Assembly: GCA_029940535.1 (NCBI GenBank)
Contig: JAPYUM010000008.1
Span: 1-64,000, forward strand
Length of the DNA stretch: 64,000 nucleotides
Direction of reading: 5' to 3'
Source: Vicinamibacterales bacterium
GTDB taxonomy: Bacteria > Acidobacteriota > Vicinamibacteria > Vicinamibacterales > UBA8438
Position 1 is the stretch's first letter; every line of letters starts with the position of its first letter. Shown here in pieces: positions 45,315 to 55,717 of this stretch. Both the position numbers and the translations under genes were made by a program. The notes beneath the pieces were generated by a model. That model was given only the letters and a program-made list of their open reading frames with translations. It did not search any database and had not been told where the DNA came from.

Positions 45315-46820
45315 ATGGCCGCGATCGAGATCGACCACGTCACGAAGATGTACCGGCGGCACGGACACTCGCGACGATACGCGACGCTCAAGAGCGCGTT
45401 GCTGACCGGCAGCCTGGCCAAGGACCTGCGCCCTGAGGAGTCGTTCCGCGCGCTCAACGACGTGTCGGTCACGATCCGAAAGGGTGTCACCTACGGGGTC
45501 ATCGGGCGCAACGGGTCGGGCAAGAGCACGCTGCTCAAGCTCGTCGCCGGTATCACCAAACCGACTACCGGGGCCGTGCGGGTGGACGGTCGCGTGTCCG
45601 CCCTCATCGAGTTGGGGGCCGGGTTTCATCCCGAGATCTCCGGCCGTGAGAACGTCTTCATCAACGGCATTATGTTGGGGCTGTCGCGTCGCGAGATCGC
45701 GGGTCGATTCGACGAGATCGTCGAATTCGCCGAGATGGAAGAGTTCATCGACGCGCCGGTCAAGACGTATTCCTCGGGGATGTACATGCGGTTGGGGTTT
45801 GCTGTGGCGATCAACGTCGACCCGGACATCCTGCTCGTGGACGAAGTCCTGGCGGTGGGAGACGAAGGCTTCAGTCTGAAGTGTCTCGACAAATTCGCCG
45901 AGTTCAAGCGCCGCGGCAAGACCATTTTGCTGGTGACCCACGGGTTGTCGATGGTCGAACGGTTCTGTGACGAAGCGCTGTGGATTGAGTCTGGGGAGAA
46001 GCGCATCGTGGGCGACCCCAAACGGGTCGTGCAGACGTACCTGTCCGATGTCGAGCGGGCCGAGGACCTGCTGCTCGCGGCCCAGGACGCCAAGGCCCAG
46101 CAAACGCCGGTGTCGGCCCCGCCCGAGCCGGTCGTCACCGAACCGGTCGAACCCGCGCCGGAGTCGGACGCCGTTGCGGAGCCGGGGCCGGTGAGCGAGG
46201 TCGAGGCCGAGCCCGAGACCGACGCGGCGGACGACGATGCGCAGCCCGACAACATGTTCGTGGCCAAAGAGGGCCGATGGGGCTCGGGCGGAGTGCGGAT
46301 CGATCAGGTGACGCTCGAAGGAGACCACGGGCCGGCACACGTCTTTCACACCGGCGAACGGATGACAATTCGCATGCAGGTGAGCGCGCCCATCGAGGTC
46401 GACGACTTCGCGTTCGGGATCAGCATCTTCAGCACCGACGGGGTGTGTTGTTACGGCACCAACACCCATATCGAAGAGATGATTTCCGAATCACTTGAGG
46501 GCAACGCCACCGTCTCGTTTGTCATCGACCGACTCGATTTGGTTGGGGGTACCTACAAACTCGACGTCGCGGCGCACAAGCGCGACGGATTCTCCTACGA
46601 TTACCACCGCTTGCTCTATACGTTTCGCGTGAAGTCCCGGACGAAGGACGTGGGCATCTACCGGCCACGTCACGGGTGGAGCTTCTCCGACAACGTGCGG
46701 TTCAAACCGGACACCGATGACTCGGCCCCCGCTGGTTCGGTCTCAGTCCCAGCCGTCGACCCGGCCCCGGCGATGACTGCTCCGAGCCCACCGACGGCCG
46801 AAGACGCGCCAACCGAGTGA
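45315..46820 (+). CDS. ABC transporter ATPase, Wzt-like, with C-terminal substrate-binding-type domain
   Basis: GVIGRNGSGKSTLLKLVAGITKPTTGAVRVDGRVSALIELGAGFHPEISGRENVFINGIMLG, Pro/Glu-rich linker and beta-rich Wzt C-terminal domain. Confidence 0.92.
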   Translation: MAAIEIDHVTKMYRRHGHSRRYATLKSALLTGSLAKDLRPEESFRALNDVSVTIRKGVTYGVIGRNGSGKSTLLKLVAGITKPTTGAVRVDGRVSALIELGAGFHPEISGRENVFINGIMLGLSRREIAGRFDEIVEFAEMEEFIDAPVKTYSSGMYMRLGFAVAINVDPDILLVDEVLAVGDEGFSLKCLDKFAEFKRRGKTILLVTHGLSMVERFCDEALWIESGEKRIVGDPKRVVQTYLSDVERAEDLLLAAQDAKAQQTPVSAPPEPVVTEPVEPAPESDAVAEPGPVSEVEAEPETDAADDDAQPDNMFVAKEGRWGSGGVRIDQVTLEGDHGPAHVFHTGERMTIRMQVSAPIEVDDFAFGISIFSTDGVCCYGTNTHIEEMISESLEGNATVSFVIDRLDLVGGTYKLDVAAHKRDGFSYDYHRLLYTFRVKSRTKDVGIYRPRHGWSFSDNVRFKPDTDDSAPAGSVSVPAVDPAPAMTAPSPPTAEDAPTE

Positions 46821-46887
46821 GCCGGTCGGACCGGCCGTGTTCCGTCCCGGTCCTGAACATGCCCTGCGGCCTTGAACCGAGTGCCTC

Positions 46888-49800
46888 GTGCCTACGACAT
46901 CTCTGACGCTGCAAGCGGTGCTCAAACGGGCGGCCTCGGGGGCCGGCTTCGGCGCCGGCGGACGTGCGTTCTCCGGTCTGTCGCCGGCCGCGAAGGGGTT
47001 CGCAGTGGCGGCGACCGCCGCCGACGGCGTGACGGCCGTCATCGTGCCGAACGACGCCGCCGTGGAGCAGGCCGTCGCCGATATTCGCTTCTTCCTCGGC
47101 GGGCTGGAAGGGTTGTCGGACCATCAGCTGCGTGTGCATGTGCTCGCGTGCCCGTCCCATGAGGTCGACCCCTACCGTGGGCTCGCGCCTCATTTCGAAG
47201 TCGCGGCGGCGCGCGGACGCGCGCTCCATGGCCTCGCCGACGGGTCGGCTCGGGTTGTCGTGATCGCCGCCGCCGCACTGCTCCCTCGCGTGAGCCCACC
47301 CGCGCGATTACTTCAGGCCGGCTACAGCCTCGCGGTGGGGGCGCTGCTTGAACCCCCCGACCTGAGTGATCAACTCGCGGATGCGGGGTTCACACCGGAA
47401 GATCCCGTGGACGCGCACGGCGAATTCTGTATTCGCGGCGGGGTCGTCGACTTCTTCCCGGCCGGCGAGGATCAACCCATCCGCGCCGAGTTTGCTGGGG
47501 ACAGCCTCGAGTCGCTCCGTCGGTTCGATCCCGCGACGCAGCGTTCTATCGAGACACTGGACCGCGCCGACATTCTGCCGTTGCGGGAAGCCTTCGAGGG
47601 TGACGCGGACCTCAACGGGGCTGAACCCGACCGATCGGCCTGGCTCGGGGACTACCTGCTCGGGGTGTCGGCGGGCCGCCTCTTCTTGTCCGAAGCTGAC
47701 GAATCGAGGGGGGTCATCGAAGCCCGTCTGTCACAGGCGGCCACGGGATTCGTCGATGCCGAGGAGCGGGGTGAGGCCGTGCTGTCTCCCGAGCAGCTAT
47801 TCGTCGACTGGCCGACGCTGGACGCGTGGCTCGACGCCGCTACCCGGCTGGAGCAGTTGTGGGAGGACCAGGACACCGCGGACACCGTGCGGCATGTGGC
47901 GTGTCAGCCGGTCGTCGAGTTCCACGGACGGCTCGGCGATTGGGCCGCCGAGATCACCCGAACGCGCGACCGTGGCGAGACAGCATTGCTCGTGGCCGGC
48001 ACCCCGGGTCGTGCGGAACGTGTGATCGAGCTACTCGCGGACTATGACCTGCGGGCGCTGTCGATCGATGAAGCGGACGAGACCATGGGCGTGGCCTTAC
48101 TCGTGGCGACCGGACAACTCACCCGCGGCTTCCGGTTGCCCGACGCGGGACTGCAGCTTTTCGCCGAGCCGGACCTGTTCGGCGAAGACCGGCGGGTGCG
48201 GTCCCGCCGGACCGGTCCCGCCCGTTCATTCTTCTCCGACTTTCGCGACCTCAAGGTCGGCGACCATGTGGTGCACGTGGACCATGGCGTCGCGATGTTT
48301 GTCGGCCTGAAGCAAATTGGGGTCGGGCTCGAGCAGCATGAGTTCATGGAGCTGCAGTATGGCGGCCAGGACAAGTTGTTCGTGCCGGTGCAGCAGCTCG
48401 ACTTGCTGCAGAAATACACCGGGTCGACGAAGGCGACACTCGACCGCCTCGGCGGGACGTCGTGGGCGAAGACCAAGACCAAGGTCCGCAGCGCCATGCG
48501 GGACATGGCCGAAGAGTTGCTCAAGTTGTATGCGGCTCGCAAGGCGGTGTCGGGGCACGCGTTCAGTGCCGACACGCACTGGCACCGGGAATTTGACGAC
48601 GCCTTCGAGTACGAACTGACCGTCGACCAGCAGACGGCCATCGCCGACATCCGGCGCGACATGGAAGGGTCGACGCCGATGGACCGGTTGCTATGTGGCG
48701 ACGTCGGCTATGGCAAGACGGAAGTGGCCATGCGGGCGGCGTTCAAGGCGGTGATGGACGGCAAACAGGTCGGGTTCCTCGCCCCAACGACCGTCCTGGC
48801 CTTCCAACACCACAAGACCTTGACCGACCGGTTCGCCGCCTTTCCCGTCCGAATCGACCTGGTCAGCCGGTTTCGGACACGGGCCGAGCAGAAGCAGTCG
48901 CTCGAGGAACTGGCGAACGGCAAGTTGGACATCATCGTCGGGACCCATCGACTGCTGTCGAAGGATGTTCAGTTTCGCGACCTGGGCCTCCTGGTCGTGG
49001 ATGAAGAGCAGCGCTTCGGGGTGGCCCACAAGGAACGCATCAAGCAGATGCGGCACCGCGTCGACGTCCTGACGATGACCGCCACCCCGATCCCGCGCAC
49101 GCTGAATATGTCGCTGGTGGGGATTCGCGACATGTCGGTGATCGAGACTCCCCCCAAGGACCGCCAGGCCATTCAGACTAACGTCGTCCGGTTCGACCAC
49201 CAGGTGGTGGCGCGCGCCATCCGGACGGAGCTCGAGCGTGGCGGGCAAGTGTTCTTCCTGCACAGCCGCGTGACGTCCATCTACGCCATGGGCGATCTCC
49301 TCACGAAACTCGTGCCAGCTGCGCGAATCGCCGTGGCGCACGGGCAGATGCAGGAAGGCCAGCTCGAACGCTGCATGGTGGACTTCGTGCAGCACAAGTA
49401 CGACGTGCTGCTGGCCACCACGATCATCGAGAACGGGTTGGACATTCCGAACGCGAATACCATCATCATCAACCACGCCGAACGGTTCGGTCTCGCGCAG
49501 CTGTATCAGCTGCGGGGGCGGGTAGGACGCTCGGATCGACGAGCCTACGCGTATCTGCTGGTTCCGCCGGAGGGGTCGCTGTCGCCGGTGGCACGCCAGC
49601 GGCTCACCGCCATTCGCGAGTTCAGCGACCTCGGGAGCGGCTTCCGGATTGCCGCGCTCGATCTCGAGATTCGCGGGGCCGGCAACCTGCTGGGCGGTCA
49701 GCAGAGCGGCCATATCGAATCGATCGGGTTCGACCTCTACGTCAAGCTGCTCGAACAGACGGTGCGGGAACTCAAAGGAGAAGAGTTCGAGGATGAGCTC

Positions 49801-50364
49801 CGGGCCACCGTGAACCTGAATCTCGACCTCAAGATCGATGAACAGTACGTGCCCGACACGAATCAGAGACTGACCGTATATCGTCGGGTGGCCGGCGCCC
49901 GCGTCGAGCCCGACCTCACCGCCCTGCTGGACGAGCTGTGCGACCGCTACGGTCCGATTCCACCGTCGGTGGCCACGCTGGTCGAGTACGGTCGCATTCG
50001 TCTGTTGGCCGACCACCTGGGGGTGGAAACTCTCGACCGAAACGGACAGCTGCTCGTCTTAAAGTTCAGGCCGACGACAACGGTGGACCCGGTGCGGCTG
50101 ATTCGGTTCGTCGAGCGGCGCGCTGACGTCCTGCTCAAGCCGCCGTCCATGCTCACCATGGACCTGGAAGAACGAAGCAAGCCGAGCGGATCCAGCCATC
50201 TGTCGTGGTGGACCGCTCGAGCCCGTACCGAGGATGTACGCGCCGGGTTTTCGCGCGTCGACTTCGAGCGGGCCGCGCGGGACCGGGAAGGGCCAGCGCA
50301 GCTACTGGCGCGGGTTGCCGACCTGCTGGTGGAGTTGCGCGGCCTGGAAACGATAGAATCGTGA
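46888..50364 (+). CDS. mfd: Transcription-repair coupling factor
   Basis: 1158 aa; [70 protein letters not shown]. Confidence 0.97.
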   Translation: MPTTSLTLQAVLKRAASGAGFGAGGRAFSGLSPAAKGFAVAATAADGVTAVIVPNDAAVEQAVADIRFFLGGLEGLSDHQLRVHVLACPSHEVDPYRGLAPHFEVAAARGRALHGLADGSARVVVIAAAALLPRVSPPARLLQAGYSLAVGALLEPPDLSDQLADAGFTPEDPVDAHGEFCIRGGVVDFFPAGEDQPIRAEFAGDSLESLRRFDPATQRSIETLDRADILPLREAFEGDADLNGAEPDRSAWLGDYLLGVSAGRLFLSEADESRGVIEARLSQAATGFVDAEERGEAVLSPEQLFVDWPTLDAWLDAATRLEQLWEDQDTADTVRHVACQPVVEFHGRLGDWAAEITRTRDRGETALLVAGTPGRAERVIELLADYDLRALSIDEADETMGVALLVATGQLTRGFRLPDAGLQLFAEPDLFGEDRRVRSRRTGPARSFFSDFRDLKVGDHVVHVDHGVAMFVGLKQIGVGLEQHEFMELQYGGQDKLFVPVQQLDLLQKYTGSTKATLDRLGGTSWAKTKTKVRSAMRDMAEELLKLYAARKAVSGHAFSADTHWHREFDDAFEYELTVDQQTAIADIRRDMEGSTPMDRLLCGDVGYGKTEVAMRAAFKAVMDGKQVGFLAPTTVLAFQHHKTLTDRFAAFPVRIDLVSRFRTRAEQKQSLEELANGKLDIIVGTHRLLSKDVQFRDLGLLVVDEEQRFGVAHKERIKQMRHRVDVLTMTATPIPRTLNMSLVGIRDMSVIETPPKDRQAIQTNVVRFDHQVVARAIRTELERGGQVFFLHSRVTSIYAMGDLLTKLVPAARIAVAHGQMQEGQLERCMVDFVQHKYDVLLATTIIENGLDIPNANTIIINHAERFGLAQLYQLRGRVGRSDRRAYAYLLVPPEGSLSPVARQRLTAIREFSDLGSGFRIAALDLEIRGAGNLLGGQQSGHIESIGFDLYVKLLEQTVRELKGEEFEDELRATVNLNLDLKIDEQYVPDTNQRLTVYRRVAGARVEPDLTALLDELCDRYGPIPPSVATLVEYGRIRLLADHLGVETLDRNGQLLVLKFRPTTTVDPVRLIRFVERRADVLLKPPSMLTMDLEERSKPSGSSHLSWWTARARTEDVRAGFSRVDFERAARDREGPAQLLARVADLLVELRGLETIES

Positions 50365-50378
50365 CAAGGGGAACTTGT

Positions 50379-51473
50379 ATGCAGAGACGCGCGCTTGGAA
50401 TCATGGTCGTCGTGGTCGTTCTGGGGACCGGTCTGGCTCAGGCCCAATCGGCGCCAGACGAGGCAGCGCTTCGCCTGTCTTCGAACGTGCCCGGAGCCCT
50501 GGTCGTCGAACGAATCCTCGTGAAGGTCAACGGCGACCTGGTGACGCAGACCGACCTCGAAGAGGCGCAGATTGCCGCCTTGCAAGGCCTCCCGACGCCG
50601 CCGCAGACCGACGCCGAACTGCAGCGGGTCATGCAGGAGATGACACCAGAGCTCTTCGTCAACACCGTGGACAACATGCTGCTCGAACAGCGAGGCCGTG
50701 AGATGGGCTTTTCGCTGAGCGATGACCAGTTCGACGAGATCGTCGACGGCATCAAGGTGGAAAACGGTTTCGACGACGAACAGCTCGTCGCCGCACTTGC
50801 TCAGACCGAAGGGATGACGTTGCTCACGTTGCGGGACATCATGGAAACCCAGATGCTCATCCAGCAGGTGCAAAGCGCGGAGGTGAACAGTCGTATCGTG
50901 ATGACGGGGACCGAGGCTCGCGAGTACTACGACGACCACCTGGATGAGTTCACCAACCCGGCGACCGTGACGCTCCGCGAGATCGTGGTGGCCACGCCGG
51001 AAGGCACCGGGCCCCTGGCGACGGCCGGCGCCGAACGCGCGGCCGCGACGGCCGAAGCCGCGCACGCCCGGGTGTTGGACGGTGAAGACTTCGCGCTGGT
51101 GGCATCTGAAGTGTCGACGGCCGCGTCGAAAGCGAATGGTGGCCAGATTGGGCCGATCAACCTGACGGATCTGGCCGAGGCGGTGCGCACGCGTGTCGAG
51201 CAGCTCGAAGTCGGCGATGTTGGTACGGTCGAACAGACGGCGGCCGGTTATCAGATCTTGAAGCTCGAGGCGATGACGCCGGCCATGCCGATAGAGTTCG
51301 ACGACATTCGAGCCAGTATCGTCAATTCTGTCGCTGAGAGCCGGCAAGACAAAGAGCTCAATGACTATTTGGCGGACTTGCGTGCGGCGGCCATTATCGA
51401 GTGGAAGGACGAAAACTTGAGACAAATCTACGAGGCGTTCGTGGCCGCTCGGGCGGCTGCCAGTGGTGTCTGA
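50379..51473 (+). CDS. SurA/PpiC-like periplasmic peptidyl-prolyl isomerase
   Basis: Signal peptide MQRRALGIMVVVVVLGTGLAQAQS; ILVKVNGDLVTQTDLEEAQ; rotamase-like region VTLREIVVATPEGTG...FALVASEVSTAASKANGGQIGPI. Start ATG 50379. Confidence 0.88.
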   Translation: MQRRALGIMVVVVVLGTGLAQAQSAPDEAALRLSSNVPGALVVERILVKVNGDLVTQTDLEEAQIAALQGLPTPPQTDAELQRVMQEMTPELFVNTVDNMLLEQRGREMGFSLSDDQFDEIVDGIKVENGFDDEQLVAALAQTEGMTLLTLRDIMETQMLIQQVQSAEVNSRIVMTGTEAREYYDDHLDEFTNPATVTLREIVVATPEGTGPLATAGAERAAATAEAAHARVLDGEDFALVASEVSTAASKANGGQIGPINLTDLAEAVRTRVEQLEVGDVGTVEQTAAGYQILKLEAMTPAMPIEFDDIRASIVNSVAESRQDKELNDYLADLRAAAIIEWKDENLRQIYEAFVAARAAASGV

Positions 51474-52038
51474 GGCCGAAACGCCCCACGTGACGACTCC
51501 TCTTCCGGACGTGACTGCTGCGCCCCTCTCACCAGGGGCTGACGTCGAGTCGGCGCCTTGGTTCGCGCTCTGGACCCGGTCGCGGCACGAACAGGTCGTG
51601 CGCGAACAGCTCGAACGCAAGCAGGTCGAGACGTTTCTGCCGACCATCACCCGATGGACTCGGTGGAAGGACCGACGCAAGAAAATCGCCTGGCCACTGT
51701 TTCCCGGCTACTGCTTCGCGCGGTTCGATGCCGGCCAGCGTTTGGGTGTCCTCCGCTGCACCGGTGTCGTGAACATCGTGTCGTTTGACGGCGAGCCGGC
51801 CCCCATCGCGTCCGCGGAACTCGAGAACATCCGCCGTCTGGTCGATACCGATCTGCAATACGACCCGTGCCCCCTCATCCACGAGGGCATGCTGGTCGAA
51901 GTGGTGCACGGTGCGCTCACGGGGGTCGTGGGTCGACTCGTTCGCAAGGGCGCTCACGCCCGGCTCGTCCTGTCGGTCGACCTGATCGGCCAGGCCGTGT
52001 CCGTCGAGGTCGACGCCGCCGACGTTAAAGCCTACTGA
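51463..52038 (+). CDS. NusG-like transcription antiterminator paralogue (RfaH/UpxY/LoaP-type)
   Basis: PWFALWTRSRHEQVVREQLERKQVETFLPTITRWTRWKDRRKKIAWPLFPGYCFARFD; KOW-like C-terminus GMLVEVVHGALTGVVGRLVRKG. Confidence 0.9.
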   Translation: MVSEAETPHVTTPLPDVTAAPLSPGADVESAPWFALWTRSRHEQVVREQLERKQVETFLPTITRWTRWKDRRKKIAWPLFPGYCFARFDAGQRLGVLRCTGVVNIVSFDGEPAPIASAELENIRRLVDTDLQYDPCPLIHEGMLVEVVHGALTGVVGRLVRKGAHARLVLSVDLIGQAVSVEVDAADVKAY

Positions 52039-52045
52039 TTCCTCC

Positions 52046-53167
52046 GTGCCCAACACCTCGGACAAAATCAAGGTCGGATCGGTCACGTTGGAGTCGCCGT
52101 TTGCGCTGGCGCCGATGGCCGGCATGACCGACACGGCGTTCCGGCGGCTGGTGAAGCGGCGCGGCGGGTGCGGGCTCGTGGTGACCGAGATGGTGAGCTC
52201 GGAAGGGCTCGTGCGGGGTATCGATCGGACCCTCGAATATGCCGAGTACACGGAAGAAGAGCGGCCAGTGTCGATTCAGATCTTCGGCGGCGCGCCGGAG
52301 ACGATGGCCGAGGCGGCCCGCATCGTCGAGGGGCTGGGCGCCGACATCGTGGATGTGAACATGGGTTGCCCGGTGTCAAAGATCGCCAAGCACCAGGCCG
52401 GATGCAGCTTGATGCGGACGCCGGAACATGCGGCGACAGTCGTGGCGGCAATGACCGAGGCGGTGTCCATTCCCGTGACGGTCAAGATGCGAGCCGGGTG
52501 GGACGATGACCATGTCAACGCACCGGCCGTGGCGGGACTGATGGAGCAGGCCGGGGCCGCCGCCGTTGCGGTGCATGGACGGACGGCGAAACAGTCCTAT
52601 TCCGGTCGTTCGGATTGGGGTCTCATCGACGACGTTGCCCGCGCGGTGTCCATTCCGGTGTTTGGCAGCGGTGACTGCGTGGCGCCGGAAGATGCGGTGG
52701 CCCGCATGCGGGACACGATGGTGGCCGGGGTGCTGGTGGGGCGGGGCGCGTTGCGCAATCCCTGGATCTTCGAGCAGGCTCACCGGTTGCGGTGCGGGGA
52801 AACCGCGTTCTCCGTGCCGTCGGAGGACCGCGGTCGGTTCCTGCTGACCTATATCGACATGCTCCTGTCAGAGGGTCGGGACGAGGCGCAGGGGTTTCGC
52901 CACCGCGCTGAGTCGAACCCGAAGGTCGGACCGAAGCGGCGGAGCGCCGCCACCCGTGAGCGATGGGTCATCAACAAGCTGCGGGCGCTGGGGTCGTGGT
53001 ACACCAAGGGGTTTGGCTGTGGGTCGCGGCTTCGCATCGCGATCAATCACGCTGGTTCTATTGACGAGCTGCGCGGCATCATTCGTGACCACTTTCAGGT
53101 CGAGGGTTCTCCGCCGTCAATGCTGGGTCGTCAAACCCAGGCCGTGAGGCATGCATGCCCCGAGTGA
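52046..53167 (+). CDS. tRNA-dihydrouridine synthase (DusB-type)
   Basis: FALAPMAGMTDTAFRRLVKRRGGCGLVVTEMVSSEGL; DIVDVNMGCPVSKIAKHQAGCSLM; VAVHGRTAKQSYSG. Confidence 0.95.
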   Translation: MPNTSDKIKVGSVTLESPFALAPMAGMTDTAFRRLVKRRGGCGLVVTEMVSSEGLVRGIDRTLEYAEYTEEERPVSIQIFGGAPETMAEAARIVEGLGADIVDVNMGCPVSKIAKHQAGCSLMRTPEHAATVVAAMTEAVSIPVTVKMRAGWDDDHVNAPAVAGLMEQAGAAAVAVHGRTAKQSYSGRSDWGLIDDVARAVSIPVFGSGDCVAPEDAVARMRDTMVAGVLVGRGALRNPWIFEQAHRLRCGETAFSVPSEDRGRFLLTYIDMLLSEGRDEAQGFRHRAESNPKVGPKRRSAATRERWVINKLRALGSWYTKGFGCGSRLRIAINHAGSIDELRGIIRDHFQVEGSPPSMLGRQTQAVRHACPE

Positions 53168-53523
53168 TCGCGAGTCCGACCGTCATCCAGGCGGCCGGCA
53201 ATCTCCCGAAGCGGATCGAGGAGTACGCCGGACGTGTCAATAGCGGTCACGATGGTGTGAGCGTGGCGCGGATGGTGTCGCCGGAGGGGTGGCTCGAGCC
53301 GGGACAGCGTCCAGAGTTCGAGGAGATCACGGTCGTGCTTCGGGGGATGCTGCGGGTCGAGCACGAGGCGGGCTCGTGCGATGTGCCGGCCGGCCAGGCC
53401 GTGGTGACGGCACCGGGTGAATGGGTGCGCTACAGCAGCCCCGAGCCGGGTGGGGCCGAGTATGTCGCTGTGTGCACGCCCGCATTCACCCCCGACACCG
53501 TCCACCGAGACCCGGTTTCCTGA
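53155..53523 (+). CDS. Cupin-domain protein
   Basis: EEITVVLRGMLRVEHEAGSCDVPAGQAVVTAPGEWVRYSSPEPGGAEYVAVCTPAF. Confidence 0.8.
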   Translation: MPRVIASPTVIQAAGNLPKRIEEYAGRVNSGHDGVSVARMVSPEGWLEPGQRPEFEEITVVLRGMLRVEHEAGSCDVPAGQAVVTAPGEWVRYSSPEPGGAEYVAVCTPAFTPDTVHRDPVS

Positions 53524-53807
53524 CGAGGCATCCGCCTGGACGTCGTTGCTTCGTCGGTCACAGCCCGCCTGGCTGGGCATTCCATCGACGGGGCTGCACC
53601 CCGAACCCCACGCGGCGGCTCCGCGGGGACCCCGAGTGTCCCACTCCGCCGCCGCGGGCCGCGCATTGTCGCGCGCCTTCACGAGGTCAGACGGTCGCCC
53701 CGTCAGGAAACCGCGCTGCCTCGAATGCGCGGTTGGGCCGATTCCGACCGCGGCTTGACGTATGATCGGCGTTTGAACAGTCCATCTTTCCCTTCCGGAG
53801 GTCGGCG

Positions 53808-55691
53808 ATGAAGGCGATAGACACGACGGACGGCGTCTTCGAACCGGGGCAGTCGGGCTCCGTCTGCTGGTGCCAGGCTCTGATCAAACCGGTGTCCTGG
53901 ACGCTGGGTGGCGTCTTGCTGGCCGCCGTGGCGGTGGCCGTGGTCACCGCGGCCGGGTCAGGTCCGGCTGGCTGGGTCAACGATCTGTCACCGATCGCGG
54001 CGACCGATTGGGACTACGACAAGGCGGCGCATCTGATCGAGCGCGCGGGATTTGGGGCCACGCCGGCCGAGATCGAGCGGCTCGCGGCGATGACACCTGA
54101 GCAGGCGGTCGACGAACTGGTCAACTTCGCCGACATCGACAACGGCGCGACACCCGCCTTCGAGGCCTCTCCCATCTGGGACGCCGCGATGGACCCGTTT
54201 CCCAAGAGCCGGGCCGACGCAGTGCGCATTGCCCGTGAGACGGGCGTGTCCATGGGGGTCGGTGTGCTCCCGGAAGGCGAGTCACGTCGGCTCCAGCCTG
54301 TCGTCAATAAGTTCTTCTTCGGCCTGCGGTCCAATGCCATCGAGACCCAGCGACTTGCGGTCTGGTGGGCGGAGCGGATGCTCGTTACACGGCGTCCGCT
54401 GGAAGAGAAGCTCACCCTGTTCTGGCATGGGCACTTCGCGACCGGCAACGGCAAAGTCCGAGACACGCGGATGATGCTGCGGCAGAACGAGATGCTGCGC
54501 GCCAACGCGGCGGAGAGCTTCGGAGACCTGTTGACCGGAATTCTGACCGATCCGGCCATGCTGGTGTATCTGGACAACGGCGAGAATCGGAAGGGCCACC
54601 CCAACGAGAACTTCGGGCGAGAGCTGCTCGAACTGTTCACCATGGGGGTGGGCAACTACTCGGAAACAGATATCCGCGAGGCGTCGAGGGCCTTCACCGG
54701 GTGGACCAACGACGTGCTCGAGTTTCAGTTCGACGCGGCGACCCACGACGACGGAGACAAGACGTTTCTGGGTCGTTCCGGCACCTTGGACGGCGACGAC
54801 ATCATCGACATCATTCTTGACACGCCAGTGACGGCGGAATACATCGCCGCCAAGCTGTATCGGAATTTCGTCCGGGAGGACCTGGACGACGCCACCCGGA
54901 CGGACCTGGCCGAGACGTTCCGCGAGTCCGGCTACGAAGTGCGGCCCCTGTTGCGGCGCATCTTCCTGTCCCGAGACTTCTACAGTCCGGCCTCGTATGC
55001 CACCCAGATCAAGAGCCCGGTGCATCTGGTGGTCTCGACCTATCGCAAGCTGGGGCTGACGGAACTGCCCACGATTCCAGACTTTGGCCGACTGACGGCC
55101 GGTTTGGGACAGACGTTGTTCAACCCCCCGAACGTCGCGGGCTGGGCTGGCGGCCGCACCTGGATCACCCCGGCGCTGTTGCTGGAACGTGGCAACCTAT
55201 TTCGCGGGGTGTTGCTGCCAGATACCGACGGCTTCTGGGCGCCAGACCGAGCCTTACCCGGCATCTACGCGCAGGTCGGCCGACGCATCGATCAAGGCAT
55301 GAACATCACGGCCGCGACGCAGGAGGGCGACTCCGAGTCGAGCCAGATGGCCGACCGCGACGAAGACTACAACACGCGGTATGGCGGCTACATGGGGTAT
55401 GTGATGGCCTACGATCGGCTGCACCTCATCCCCCGCCGGACGGCTGATCTCGACCTGGCCGGTATGCTGCAGGCCGCCGGCGCGACCACGGTCGAGAGTG
55501 CGGTCGATCATTTCGCGCACCGATTTCTGCGCGTTCCGCTGGCGCCCGCCGCACGCGCGGTGCTGGTCGATCGTCTACAGGAAGACCTGGGCAGCGACCG
55601 CTTGCCGGCCGCGCCGGGTCCGCAAGAAGAACTGGCGCTTCGCTCGCTGCTGTATCTCGTGCTGAGCGCGCCGGAGTACCAACTCGCGTAG
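53808..55691 (+). CDS. DUF1800 family protein
   Basis: HLIERAGFGATPAEIERLAAMTPEQAVDELV; MLVTRRPLEEKLTLFWHGHFATGNGKV; NENFGRELLELFTMGVGNYSETDIREASRAFTGW. Confidence 0.92.
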   Translation: MKAIDTTDGVFEPGQSGSVCWCQALIKPVSWTLGGVLLAAVAVAVVTAAGSGPAGWVNDLSPIAATDWDYDKAAHLIERAGFGATPAEIERLAAMTPEQAVDELVNFADIDNGATPAFEASPIWDAAMDPFPKSRADAVRIARETGVSMGVGVLPEGESRRLQPVVNKFFFGLRSNAIETQRLAVWWAERMLVTRRPLEEKLTLFWHGHFATGNGKVRDTRMMLRQNEMLRANAAESFGDLLTGILTDPAMLVYLDNGENRKGHPNENFGRELLELFTMGVGNYSETDIREASRAFTGWTNDVLEFQFDAATHDDGDKTFLGRSGTLDGDDIIDIILDTPVTAEYIAAKLYRNFVREDLDDATRTDLAETFRESGYEVRPLLRRIFLSRDFYSPASYATQIKSPVHLVVSTYRKLGLTELPTIPDFGRLTAGLGQTLFNPPNVAGWAGGRTWITPALLLERGNLFRGVLLPDTDGFWAPDRALPGIYAQVGRRIDQGMNITAATQEGDSESSQMADRDEDYNTRYGGYMGYVMAYDRLHLIPRRTADLDLAGMLQAAGATTVESAVDHFAHRFLRVPLAPAARAVLVDRLQEDLGSDRLPAAPGPQEELALRSLLYLVLSAPEYQLA

Positions 55692-55717
55692 GACGGGGAC
55701 TCTTGGGAGAAAAGAAC

